Below are positions 1-6,856 of a stretch of DNA of 9,403 nt, one piece after another. Both the position numbers and the translations under genes were made by a program. Source of the stretch: Thermoleophilaceae bacterium (GTDB taxonomy: Bacteria > Actinomycetota > Thermoleophilia > Solirubrobacterales > Thermoleophilaceae); assembly GCA_013813135.1 (NCBI GenBank), contig JACCSF010000248.1, positions 1-9,403 on the forward strand, written 5' to 3'. The notes beneath the pieces are model-generated. The model was not told where the DNA came from, did not search any database, and saw only the letters and a list, made by a program, of their open reading frames with translations. Every line of letters begins with the position of its first letter. Position 1 is the first letter of the stretch.

Positions 1-28
1 GTCGATGGTTCGATCCCTACCCGGCCCA
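1..28 (+). tRNA. 3' end of a tRNA gene (partial, T-arm and acceptor strand), mispaired
   Basis: The window opens with a T-loop-like heptamer TTCGATC (9-15), preceded by GATGG (4-8) and followed by CCTAC (16-20). Next come seven bases CCGGCCC (21-27) that fit the 3' strand of an acceptor stem, and A28 as discriminator base. No CCA is encoded; the next bases are CT. The order and lengths (5-7-5-7-1) match a tRNA tail exactly. In the T-stem, G4-C20, G7-C17 and G8-C16 pair, but A5/A19 and T6/T18 do not. The 3' arm would pair fully if it read CCATC, so two adjacent bases look swapped. The remainder of the gene lies outside the window, so the isotype cannot be read. It may be a real tRNA with a weak T-stem, a decayed copy, or an attachment-site-like tRNA fragment. 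Confidence 0.5.
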
Positions 29-128
29 CTCGGAACCTCCTGCAAACTCACACATTCCGCCGGGCGAGGGAACTGGAGCGTGCACCGAGTGTGCACGGAG
101 GCGGGCTCGACTTGCGGTGGCGAGCACT

Positions 129-155
129 CGGCCGCCGCTACCGTCGCGGCGGCCG
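129..155 (-). terminator. GC-rich hairpin just after the glycosyltransferase stop codon
   Basis: Bases 129-138 and 146-155 are perfect reverse complements (10 bp, all G/C) around a 7-base loop TACCGTC. The hairpin starts one base after the TGA stop of the minus-strand glycosyltransferase gene (157-159). No T-run follows on the minus strand, so this would be a U-less terminator of the kind common in high-GC actinomycetes. Being symmetric, it could also stop read-through from the tRNA side. Confidence 0.55.
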
Positions 156-156
156 C

Positions 157-1686
157 TCAGCCTCGCGCCCGGATTGCCTCCTCGTACACCGCCACGAACC
201 GCTCCGTCAGGAAGCTCCACGCGTATCCCGCCCTGATCTGGGAGTAGGCGTTATTGGAGCGCGCGCGGCGTGTCTCTGTGTCGTTGACCGCCTCGACGAT
301 CGAGCCGGCGAGCGAGTCCTCGTCGTCGGCCTCCACGATCCAGCCGTTCGGCGCGCCCGGCTCGGTGTTGACGAACGACAGCGGGCCGCCGGTGTTCGTG
401 GCGATCACGGGAAGGCCGGCGGCCATCGCCTCCAGGAAGACCTGTCCGAACGGCTCGTTGTGGGACGGCGCGACCATCACCTCCGCGCACGGGAGCCCGC
501 GCGCGAGGTCGGTGTGGCCGTGCCATCCGGCGAAGAAAACATCCTCGACACCCAGTCGGCGCGCCAGGGTGTGGGGGTGCTCCCCCTCCCACTCGCCAGG
601 GAAGCCCCCCCAGATCACGAGCGGCGCCCGGCGCTCAAAACGCGGGCGCGCCCGCGCGTATGCGCGCACGAGCAGCGGCACGCGCTTGAAGTCCAGAAAA
701 CGCCCGACGAAGAGCAGCACCGGGCTCGGCTCCCCGCTCTCGTGGTCCGTGAAAGCCTCGAGCTCAGCCTCGGTAGCCCGGACGCTGCCGGGCTCGCCCG
801 ACTCGGCCCATCCGCGCGCGTCGGTCACCAGCCACTCGCGCCAGCGGGCGAGGCGCTCGGCGGCCTCGATCGGTCGGCGGTCAAACAGCTCGGTATCGAC
901 CCCGTTCGGAATCCATGTCACCTGCTCGCCCTTGATGTCCAGGAGTCGCGCGGCCTCCTCGCCCTCGTGTGGCGAGATCACGATGAAGCGGTCGCTGCGG
1001 CCCGCGGCGGCGCGCAGCCGCTTGAGCCAGTGCGCTGCGTAACGCCACTGCTCCCAGCGGGTCTCCCCGGCCAGCTCGCGCTCGGTCTCCGGCAGCTCGG
1101 CGGGCGCGGGCGCCCGCCCGGCGGCGGCGCGGTCGGCCATGGCGGCAAGGTCGGTTCCGAGGCCCTCCGCCAGCCGCGTGAGCCGCTCGGCGCGGTCGAT
1201 CATCTTCAGGTCGGTGCCGTGCAGATGGGTCACGAGCGGGGTGTCCGGGAACCGACCGGAGAAAGCCTCCTGGAGCGGCGTCAGATGGTGCAGGTGCAGG
1301 ACCTCGGGCGCCGCGAGCCCCGAGCGCTCGATCAACTCCGCCCAGGCGGCGGTCAGGCCGTTCCCCAGCTCGGGGGATACGGCCGCGAACAGACGGTCCG
1401 GCACGTCGGGGCGGTCCTCGAAGCTCGGGTGCATTCCGAATGGCTCGGCGACAGGGTCGCGCCCCGCCTCGAAGGCGGCCACCGCGGGGCCGTAGTCGGC
1501 GGCGGTCACCTCCATGCCCGAGAAGAAGGTCTCCGCGTGCGTCCGTTCTCCGGACTCACCGAGCGAGCCGCACACCAGATTCGGGGACCAGCCGACGCCC
1601 TTCAGCGCCGCGGCGAGGTAGCGGATCACCTGCGCCGAGCCGCCGCGGGGGTAGAACAACAGCCCCATCGTGACCCGGCGGCTCAT
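157..1686 (-). CDS. Glycosyltransferase family 4 (GT-B fold)
   Basis: This 509-residue protein looks like a retaining GT-B glycosyltransferase that moves a sugar from a nucleotide-sugar donor to an unidentified acceptor. The N-terminal domain starts with a hydrophobic strand and a glycine loop (PRGGSAQV, 13-20), with an acceptor-side LVTHLHGTD motif at 151-159. The linker motif VTWIPNGVDTELF (256-268) leads to the C-terminal donor domain: LLFVGRFLDFKR (324-335), with Arg and Lys expected to contact the diphosphate, and the GT4 EX7E motif at Glu411 and Glu419 (EPFGQVFLE). A helix-rich insert of about 45 residues (272-318) separates the linker from the donor domain and is longer than in many GT4 enzymes. 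No signal peptide or membrane helix is seen, so it is probably cytosolic. The ATG at 1686 has no Shine-Dalgarno sequence but has a TAAGGT box 9 bases upstream. Met7 is an alternative start. It is monocistronic here; neighbours give no pathway clue. Family assignment is firm, substrate unknown. Confidence 0.9.
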   Translation of the reverse strand: MSRRVTMGLLFYPRGGSAQVIRYLAAALKGVGWSPNLVCGSLGESGERTHAETFFSGMEVTAADYGPAVAAFEAGRDPVAEPFGMHPSFEDRPDVPDRLFAAVSPELGNGLTAAWAELIERSGLAAPEVLHLHHLTPLQEAFSGRFPDTPLVTHLHGTDLKMIDRAERLTRLAEGLGTDLAAMADRAAAGRAPAPAELPETERELAGETRWEQWRYAAHWLKRLRAAAGRSDRFIVISPHEGEEAARLLDIKGEQVTWIPNGVDTELFDRRPIEAAERLARWREWLVTDARGWAESGEPGSVRATEAELEAFTDHESGEPSPVLLFVGRFLDFKRVPLLVRAYARARPRFERRAPLVIWGGFPGEWEGEHPHTLARRLGVEDVFFAGWHGHTDLARGLPCAEVMVAPSHNEPFGQVFLEAMAAGLPVIATNTGGPLSFVNTEPGAPNGWIVEADDEDSLAGSIVEAVNDTETRRARSNNAYSQIRAGYAWSFLTERFVAVYEEAIRARG

Positions 1687-1695
1687 CGGCGGAGG

Positions 1696-1705
1696 ACCTT
1701 ATACT
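1696..1705. promoter_or_regulatory. AT-rich -10 region between the glycosyltransferase and the divergent hydrolase remnant
   Basis: The sequence ACCTTATACT is the only AT-rich patch between the two divergent genes. On the minus strand it contains TAAGGT (1696-1701), a TAnnnT -10 box 9 bases before the glycosyltransferase ATG, which predicts a leader of about 3 bases. On the plus strand TATACT (1700-1705) would be the old -10 box of the decayed hydrolase. No good -35 hexamer is seen in either direction. Confidence 0.4.
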
Positions 1706-1759
1706 GGCGGCGTCTTGCGGAGTGCGCGCCGCCGACGGTTCGGCTTCAACGCTTACGCC

Positions 1760-2061
1760 ATGTTCGCCCCGTCGCACCGCGGGAGTTCCGGGCCACCGCT
1801 CGTAGGCCTGCGCGGCTTCACCGCCACTTGGCGGACCTGGGAGCTTGTGCTGCCGGCACTCGAGCGCCATCGCGAGATGCTTGCCGGACGTTGCTCGGCC
1901 ACGCGGGCGGGCCGCCCCTCGAATGTGAGGTCAGCGACGCCCATTCCGGATGCGGTCGAGCGCGCGATGGACGACGCGGGCTTCGAAACCGCGCACGTCG
2001 TCGGCAACTCGCTGGGGGCTACGTCGCGTTGCAGCTCGCCGCGCGCGCCAAGGGCGCTTGA
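1760..2061 (+). pseudogene. Alpha/beta hydrolase remnant, frameshifted and truncated
   Basis: The homology hops between two plus-strand frames, which I read as three frameshifts in a decayed alpha/beta hydrolase gene. In the first frame GPPLVGLRGFTATWRTWELV (from 1790) is the typical first strand and oxyanion loop, with LRGF where the family has LHGF. Near 1885 the frame changes to TLLGHAGGPPLECEVSD (about 1889-1939). Near 1940 it returns to IPDAVERAMDDAGFETAHVV, then GNSLG, the nucleophile elbow with the catalytic Ser (2004-2018). At about 2018 one G appears to be missing; restoring it gives GNSLGGYVALQLAARA, which instead continues in the other frame to a stop at 2059-2061. The cap domain, catalytic Asp and His are absent, so about half the gene is missing. 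Hydrolase identity is well supported by the motifs; the loss of function is inferred from the frameshifts and truncation. Confidence 0.8.
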
Positions 2062-2084
2062 CCGGGGAGCCACGGGGGTATAGG
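2058..2084 (+). promoter_or_regulatory. Candidate promoter of the RTX-repeat gene
   Basis: TTGACC (2058-2063) matches the -35 consensus at five of six positions. TATAGG (2079-2084) lies 15 bases downstream and fits a -10 box at four of six positions. Transcription would start near 2091, giving a leader of about 40 bases that carries the ribosome binding site AAAGGAG (2117-2123) six bases before the ATG at 2130. The -35 hexamer overlaps the last codons of the decayed hydrolase. The spacer is shorter than the usual 17, so a different sigma factor is possible (GGGTAT at 2076-2081 resembles stress-sigma -10 boxes). Confidence 0.4.
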
Positions 2085-2129
2085 CCACGCAGTACATAGG
2101 GCGCTGGACTCGGCCGAAAGGAGCGCCGT

Positions 2130-3191
2130 ATGACCGTCCCGGGTGGATTCCGTACCCGCTGCGTCGCCACCGCGCTCATTGTCATGACGGCAGCGGTGAC
2201 CATCACGGCGACGGCCGAAGGCTGGCGCAGGCCTTCCGACCTCGCTTACTCCTCCCCCTCTGGCGGCCACTACCAAGTTTGCCGAGACGGGATTAGCTTC
2301 GAGGTCGCTCTGCTGCAGTCCCTCGCTACAGATCCGCCGCCCACGGAGCCGGCCAACTTTACCGTGTTCTCGCCTCCGCCGCCGGTTGACTCGACCGGAA
2401 TGCTCATTCGCGACCAGGACGGCAACATCGTAGGGGGGACGATCGCCGCGCAGGGCACTTTCACCACCAACCTTCAGCCCCCGCCGGGGTATGACGCAGG
2501 CGGTGTGTTCTATTGGTACTACGGGGCCCACAAAGCGAGATGGTCGGATGGAAAGGTTTTCCAACCAACGCCAGACGCGATTTATTTCTTAAGTGCCTAC
2601 TCAGACGAAGTTGTCGACGCAGAGCACACTGACGATGTCGGGGACTGCTTGATCTTTCCGCCTCAGCCGTTTTGCCGCAGTGGGGTGACCATCGAGATTC
2701 CTGAGGATCAGGTCCAGCCAGGGGATGTGCCGGGGGCATGTCCACTGCCGCCACCTCCTGACGTGAGGGTTTGCCGCGACGGCAAGACGATCGTCGTTCC
2801 TGAGGATCAGGTGCGGGCGGGCGATGTGCGGGGTGACTGTCCAGTACCACCGGAGTACAGATGCGCCGGTAAGCGGGCGACCATCGTCGGGACGTCAGGA
2901 GCCGACACGCTGCGCGGCACTGCGCGTGCTGACGTGATAGCCGGGCGGGGTGGCAAGGACAGGCTCTCGGGCCTTGGCGGCAATGACCGGATCTGCGGCG
3001 GTACCGGCAACGACACCGCCCGGGGCGGCCCGGGCAATGACAGGGTCTACGGCGACAGCGGCAACGACCGCCTCAGCGGCGACTCCGGCCGGGACGTCAT
3101 CAAGGGCGGCGCGGGTAGGGACCGCCTCAACGGCGGTCGCGGTCCCGACACGTTAGTTGGCGGCCCAGGCGTCGACCTGGGCAAGCAATAG
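2130..3191 (+). CDS. Secreted RTX-like (hemolysin-type calcium-binding repeat) protein with Cys-rich modules
   Basis: This 353-residue protein is predicted to be exported. It begins with a short basic region (Arg8, Arg10) and a hydrophobic stretch (about 11-28), a likely Sec signal peptide cleaved after TATA or nearby. Residues 49-175 form an unassigned region with Pro-rich segments and a Trp/Tyr-rich patch (FYWYYGAHKARW, 127-138). Two Cys-rich modules of about 30 residues follow (180-207 and 212-241), each with a CRxG motif, a PEDQV motif and a closing Cys-Pro. A related CRDG motif occurs at 51-54. From 254 to 350 there is a run of RTX nonapeptides of the GGxGNDxxx type (e.g. GGNDRICGGTGNDTARGG), which in this family bind calcium in a beta-roll after export. 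The protein ends three residues after the repeats, so there is no type I secretion tail, as is usual for Gram-positive members. AAAGGAG at 2117-2123 supports the ATG. The role is unknown: surface adhesion or a structural calcium-dependent role are possibilities, and no enzymatic domain is seen. Confidence 0.85.
   Translation: MTVPGGFRTRCVATALIVMTAAVTITATAEGWRRPSDLAYSSPSGGHYQVCRDGISFEVALLQSLATDPPPTEPANFTVFSPPPPVDSTGMLIRDQDGNIVGGTIAAQGTFTTNLQPPPGYDAGGVFYWYYGAHKARWSDGKVFQPTPDAIYFLSAYSDEVVDAEHTDDVGDCLIFPPQPFCRSGVTIEIPEDQVQPGDVPGACPLPPPPDVRVCRDGKTIVVPEDQVRAGDVRGDCPVPPEYRCAGKRATIVGTSGADTLRGTARADVIAGRGGKDRLSGLGGNDRICGGTGNDTARGGPGNDRVYGDSGNDRLSGDSGRDVIKGGAGRDRLNGGRGPDTLVGGPGVDLGKQ
2698..2812 (+). repeat. 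Direct repeat from duplicated Cys-rich modules
   Basis: The 16-base sequence TTCCTGAGGATCAGGT occurs at 2698-2713 and again at 2797-2812, 99 bases apart and in the same reading frame. It encodes the shared PEDQV motif of two adjacent modules (residues about 180-207 and 212-241). Identity is highest at this core; the flanking bases differ more, which points to an internal gene duplication. Confidence 0.7.
2889..3179 (+). repeat. RTX nonapeptide repeat block
   Basis: Residues 254-350 of the secreted protein are about ten imperfect Gly/Asp/Asn-rich nonapeptides. At DNA level they appear as recurring GGC-AAC/AAT-GAC and GGC-GGC units 27 bases apart. They are coding repeats expected to form a calcium-binding parallel beta-roll. 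The first units (GTSGADTLRGTARADVI) are more diverged than the central ones. Confidence 0.75.
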
Positions 3192-3240
3192 GGTCGATCG
3201 AGGCCAAGCGCCGCGTCGCGCCGCTTCGCGCGTTGGACCC
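3192..3240 (+). terminator. Weak candidate terminator after the RTX gene
   Basis: Immediately after the TAG stop, GGGTC (3192-3196) can pair with GACCC (3236-3240). Inside it, CCAAgCGC can pair with GCGTTGG, leaving one bulged base. The stem is imperfect, the loop is long and no T-run follows. It is the only fold I could see in this spot, so it is listed as a possibility only. Confidence 0.25.
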
Positions 3241-3249
3241 ACAACAGCA

Positions 3250-3633
3250 AACCAATTAGTGCCCGAGCACGTTTGGGGAAAGACGCGCGTCGACGACCTC
3301 ACCGGCAGTTTGCGCCACGCCTTCCACCAGTAGGCAGCGGTCCGTGGGTGGTCACCAAGTTCGACCAGGGCAAGCTGGTCGTATTGCATCGCAATCCGCG
3401 CTTTAGGGGCGAGCGGCCCGGCTACGAGGAGCTTCAATTCATCGACCTACGCGACGGAGGACGCGGTGGCGCGCGCGCTTGTGCTTGGAGAGATCGACAT
3501 CGCGGCCCAAGTCGGCTCGGGCAGCTTCGAGCGGCTTACCAGCGAGGCTTGTACTTTGCTCGGCGGCGACACCGCGGGCGGATGGAGCCGCTCGAGCTTG
3601 ACGAGTAAGAGCATTGTGTGCACGTCGCGCTAG
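3250..3633 (+). pseudogene. Fragment of a family-5 ABC-transporter substrate-binding protein, frameshifted
   Basis: All three plus-strand frames carry consecutive pieces of an SBP_bac_5 (peptide/oligopeptide-binding) lipoprotein. Frame one has NQLVPEHVWGK (about 3250-3282), matching the family's LPEHVW segment, and reaches a TAG near 3331. A second frame has PVGSGPWVVTKFDQGKLVVL followed by HRNPRFRGERPGYEELQFI (to about 3443); GSGPWVVTKF-x-RNP-x-(F/Y)-x-G is the hallmark of the family. The homology then returns to the first frame: TYATEDAVARALVLGEIDIA, then AQVGSGSFERL (3445-3537), before fading out and stopping at 3631-3633. At least two frameshifts are needed. Signal peptide, first lobe and C-terminal half are all absent, so this is an internal piece of a roughly 500-600-residue protein. 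No permease or ATPase gene of a transporter is nearby. The fragment ends 10 bases from the convergent cyclase gene. Confidence 0.8.
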
Positions 3634-3643
3634 TCCTCCGCCG

Positions 3644-6600
3644 TCATCGAGCGATGTGTGCCTTCCTTGCCGAAGCGAGGTTTCCCTTGGCTTCGTACAG
3701 CGCGACCGCCTCTGAAACGGCGTCCTCCGCTTCGCCGATCCGTCCTCCGACTCGGAGCACGTCGGCGAGGTCCATGAGCCTGTCGGCGTGCAAATTCAGA
3801 TCGTCGCTCTGCCCGGCAAGCCTCACCGCCGCGCGCGCCAGGGACTCCGCCGGCTCGAGCTCGCCGCGGAGTGCGAGCGCTCTCGCCCGCGTGCCGCGCC
3901 AAAGCACATGCGAGACGACGTCGTCGCCGGCGGACGACAACTCCGCGGCCCGACTCAGTTGCTCTGCCTCGGCATAGCGGCCCTGCTCAAGGACCGCCTC
4001 GCTAAGTAAGCCGGCGGTCGTGGAGAGGTAGCCCTGCTCACCCATCTCCTCGAGCGCCTCGTAGCTTCGCCGCAGCTCAGCCTCCGCAGCCGCCGGGGCA
4101 CCGCAGAGCAACTCCACCCAGCCCGCCAACTGCCCCAGCTCGGCGAGTTTGAGCCTCTGCCCCAACTCCTCGAGGATTGCCTTCGCTCGACCAACGAGCA
4201 TTCGGGCTTCGTCCGCGTTGCCTCGCATCGCCTCCAAGCCCGCGAGACCAGTCGCCTCGACCGCCGCACGTGTCGTTACCCCAACGTGCATGCCGGAGCG
4301 GCCCGCCGACTGGACATCGTGATGAAGAGCAGCGTGAAATCGGCGAATGCCCTCCTCGACGGGCTGGGGACCATAGTGCAGTGCTCCGGTGAGCTGCCAG
4401 AGCAGTTCGGTTTCCTGCTGTCCGTCCGCGGCTCGGCGTGCGTGCTCGAGCCCACGCTCCAACGACTTTGCAGTTTCGGCCCAGCTGCAGGCTGCGGATT
4501 GAACGAACGCCAGATGCCCCCACGCACGAGCAAGACCGGCCTCGTCCCCCACGGCCTCCAACGCGGGAATCGCCTGCTCGGCGACGCGCCTTACGTCTCC
4601 GATGCTGGCGTCGAGCCCTGTCGCGAGCCGCCAGTACGAACGCTCGAGCAGGCAGCGGAGTTCCAAGGCCCTGTCTCCTCCGGCCGCGGCGGCGGCCGCG
4701 GTTTCCGCCAGCACCCCCTCGGCACGTGCGATGTCTCCGAGCTCGCAGAGGGCAAGGCCGAGTTGGAGCTCCAGTTCGCGTCGGCGCGGATCCCCCGTCA
4801 TCAGGAGGGCCGCAGCACGCTCGAGGAGGTTCGTGGCCGCCGGCATGTCGCCGCGAGCGAGGGCACGCTCCGCAGCCGCGCGCAGCCGCCCTGAGGCGCG
4901 CCGCGCAAGCGCCCTACCGGAGTCATCGAGCGGCGCGAGCTGCTGCCTATAGAGGAAGGCCTGCTCGAGGTGGTAGCCCAGAATCTCCTCGTACTCGTAG
5001 TGCCGCGCTCCGCTCTTTTCCTCGAGCCATGTTGCGAAGCGTTCGTGCAGCTCCGCCCGGGCCTCCTTCAAAAGTCCCGCGTAGGCGGCATCACGGACGA
5101 GGATGTGGGAGAAGCGATAGGCACCCTCGTTGGCGAACGACACTCCGCCGCGATGGATGAGCTCCTTGCCGCTGAGCGCGGTCAGGTGGATGTCGACGTC
5201 CGTGGCGCTGAGATGAGGTGTCAGCTCGGCGGCGGCGGCAGGCCAAAACTCTTGACCGACCACGGCGGCGGCTTCGATCACGGCTCGCTCCCCTTCGCCG
5301 AGACGGTCGAGGCGTGCGCCGAGGAGAGCCTGGATGGTGGGCGGGATCGGAATCTCTGACAGCTTGGGATCCCCGTCCCAGTTCCCTTTTGTCCTTCTCA
5401 GCAGGCCTTGGTCGACGAGCATTCGAAGCAGCTCTTCGACGAACAGGGGATTGCCCTGTGCGGCGGTCGTGATGCGCTGCGAGACCTCGGTGGCGAGCGA
5501 TGCCTCGCCCAATAGCTGCAAGATCAAGCGTTCGCTGTCGCCCTCCGCGAGCGGCTTGAGGACGACCGGGCGGAAGCCGTTCGTTTGGGCCAGCTTTGGA
5601 CGCGCCTCGCGCAACTCCGGACGAGCCAGCAGGAGCACGAGTAGCGACCGGTCGCGAACGTGCTCGCCGAGATACTCGACGAGATCGAGAAAGGTGGGCT
5701 CGGCCCAATGAACGTCGTCGAAGACGATCAGCAGCGGCAACCTCGCGGCCAAGGACTCGAACAGCTGGCGGGCGGCCCAGAAGGTCTCTTCGGGAGTGGA
5801 CACGGTGGCCGCAAGTCCGATCGCAGCTGCTATGCGCGTCGCCACACCGGCGCTTTCGAGATCCCCGGGCAGCAGGCTGGCGATCTTGGCTTGCGCCTCT
5901 TCGCGCGATTCGCCCTCGCGGATGCCGGCCCCCTCTTTCACGACCTCGGAAAGCGGCCAGAAAGTGATGCCCTCCCCGTAGGGCAGACAGCGCCCCTCCA
6001 AGACCGTGGCGCTGCTGCCTACTCGACCCACGAACTCACGCACGAGACGGGACTTGCCGACGCCGGCGGCTCCGACCACGGGGAGCAGCTCGCAGCGACG
6101 CGCCTCGCAGACGCGCTCGAAAGCCTCCTCGAGCTGCCCGAGCTCGGGCTCGCGCCCTACGAGGGGGGAGTCGAGTCGCCGGGCCGCTGCGCGCCCCCCC
6201 GGCGCAGCCTCGAGCAGTTGCACAGCGTGCACCTTCTCGGCCTTGCCTTTCAGCGCCAGCGGGGCCACCTGTCTTGCCGTGACCTCGTCGCGCACCAGGC
6301 GATAGGTGGTCGCTCCCAGGAGAATCTCTCCCACAGGCGCCGACTGCTCTAGGCGCGCCGCGACATTGACGGCGTCGCCCACCACGAACGACTCTCCACG
6401 CGATGGATCGCTCGCCACCACCTCGCCCGTGTTCACACCGGTGCGGGTGCGGAGCTCAACTCCCCAACGGCGCCAAAGCTCTTCGTTAAGCGTCGCCAGC
6501 GCAGTTCGCATCTCGGCGGCCGCTCTGACAGCTCTGAGCGCGTCGTCCTCCCTCAACGTCGGAACGCCAAAGACCGCCACGACCGCGTCGCCGATGAACT

Positions 6601-6850
6601 TCTCTACGGTGCCGCCGTGGCGCTCGAGTGCCGATCGCATGGCGGCGAAGTAACTCGCCATGACCCGTTTCAGCGATTCCGAGTCCAGGTGCTCGCCCAG
6701 ACTGGTCGAGCCGACGAGGTCACAAAAGACGACGGTCACCGTCTTGCGCTGCTCCCGGGCAGGGGTCTCGACCGCCAGGCGCGCGCCGCAGGCGGAGCAG
6801 AAGCGAGCATCGTCGGCGTTGTCCTTGCCGCAACTCGGGCAGGGCGCCAT
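3644..6850 (-). CDS. Zinc-ribbon / class III adenylate-guanylate cyclase / AAA ATPase / TPR regulator
   Basis: This 1068-residue multidomain protein has four parts. A zinc ribbon lies at the N-terminus (Cys4, Cys7, Cys18, Cys21). A class III nucleotide cyclase domain (about 36-213) has the metal-binding Asp44 (FCDLVGST), Lys84 and Asp88 (EKFIGDAV) and the transition-state Asn162 and Arg166 (VGDAVNVAARLE), so all key residues look intact and activity is likely. An AAA/STAND-type NTPase begins at VGRE (231-234), with Walker A GAAGVGKS (260-267) and Walker B LLIVFDDVHW (373-382). A conserved YRFSHILVRDAAYAGLLK stretch (578-595) links it to a long alpha-helical TPR region (about 650-1060). No membrane segments are seen, so it is probably cytosolic, making cAMP (or cGMP) in response to a ligand or partner sensed by the TPR/NTPase part. 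The ATG lacks a Shine-Dalgarno sequence; a TAGACT box ends six bases upstream, predicting a leaderless mRNA. This architecture is widespread in actinomycetes, but individual members are mostly uncharacterised. Confidence 0.92.
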   Translation of the reverse strand: MAPCPSCGKDNADDARFCSACGARLAVETPAREQRKTVTVVFCDLVGSTSLGEHLDSESLKRVMASYFAAMRSALERHGGTVEKFIGDAVVAVFGVPTLREDDALRAVRAAAEMRTALATLNEELWRRWGVELRTRTGVNTGEVVASDPSRGESFVVGDAVNVAARLEQSAPVGEILLGATTYRLVRDEVTARQVAPLALKGKAEKVHAVQLLEAAPGGRAAARRLDSPLVGREPELGQLEEAFERVCEARRCELLPVVGAAGVGKSRLVREFVGRVGSSATVLEGRCLPYGEGITFWPLSEVVKEGAGIREGESREEAQAKIASLLPGDLESAGVATRIAAAIGLAATVSTPEETFWAARQLFESLAARLPLLIVFDDVHWAEPTFLDLVEYLGEHVRDRSLLVLLLARPELREARPKLAQTNGFRPVVLKPLAEGDSERLILQLLGEASLATEVSQRITTAAQGNPLFVEELLRMLVDQGLLRRTKGNWDGDPKLSEIPIPPTIQALLGARLDRLGEGERAVIEAAAVVGQEFWPAAAAELTPHLSATDVDIHLTALSGKELIHRGGVSFANEGAYRFSHILVRDAAYAGLLKEARAELHERFATWLEEKSGARHYEYEEILGYHLEQAFLYRQQLAPLDDSGRALARRASGRLRAAAERALARGDMPAATNLLERAAALLMTGDPRRRELELQLGLALCELGDIARAEGVLAETAAAAAAGGDRALELRCLLERSYWRLATGLDASIGDVRRVAEQAIPALEAVGDEAGLARAWGHLAFVQSAACSWAETAKSLERGLEHARRAADGQQETELLWQLTGALHYGPQPVEEGIRRFHAALHHDVQSAGRSGMHVGVTTRAAVEATGLAGLEAMRGNADEARMLVGRAKAILEELGQRLKLAELGQLAGWVELLCGAPAAAEAELRRSYEALEEMGEQGYLSTTAGLLSEAVLEQGRYAEAEQLSRAAELSSAGDDVVSHVLWRGTRARALALRGELEPAESLARAAVRLAGQSDDLNLHADRLMDLADVLRVGGRIGEAEDAVSEAVALYEAKGNLASARKAHIAR

Positions 6851-6856
6851 CGGCTC

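Noticed and set aside
80..96. Inverted repeat GTGCAC-CGAGT-GTGCAC
   Set aside because: GTGCAC is itself a palindrome, and two copies 5 bases apart near a tRNA end are not enough for an operator claim. It also lies beyond the hairpin that better explains termination.
91..2061. Plus-strand open frame of 656 codons
   Set aside because: Most of it is the antisense shadow of the glycosyltransferase gene, whose motifs are unmistakable on the minus strand. Only its last part overlaps a real signal, one frame of the hydrolase remnant.
2889..3179. Regularly spaced repeats that might suggest a CRISPR array or tandem satellite
   Set aside because: The period of 27 bases is in frame and encodes Gly/Asp-rich RTX nonapeptides; the repeats are imperfect and have no spacer structure.
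3273..3608. Single-frame 111-residue protein starting with TTG
   Set aside because: Only its middle part is homologous to a known family; both ends continue the same family in other frames, so it is part of a pseudogene and not a gene of its own.
3901..5711. Several plus-strand open frames of 100-240 codons
   Set aside because: They lie antisense within the cyclase–ATPase–TPR gene, are rich in Arg, Ser and Pro as expected of shadow frames, and show no domain motif.
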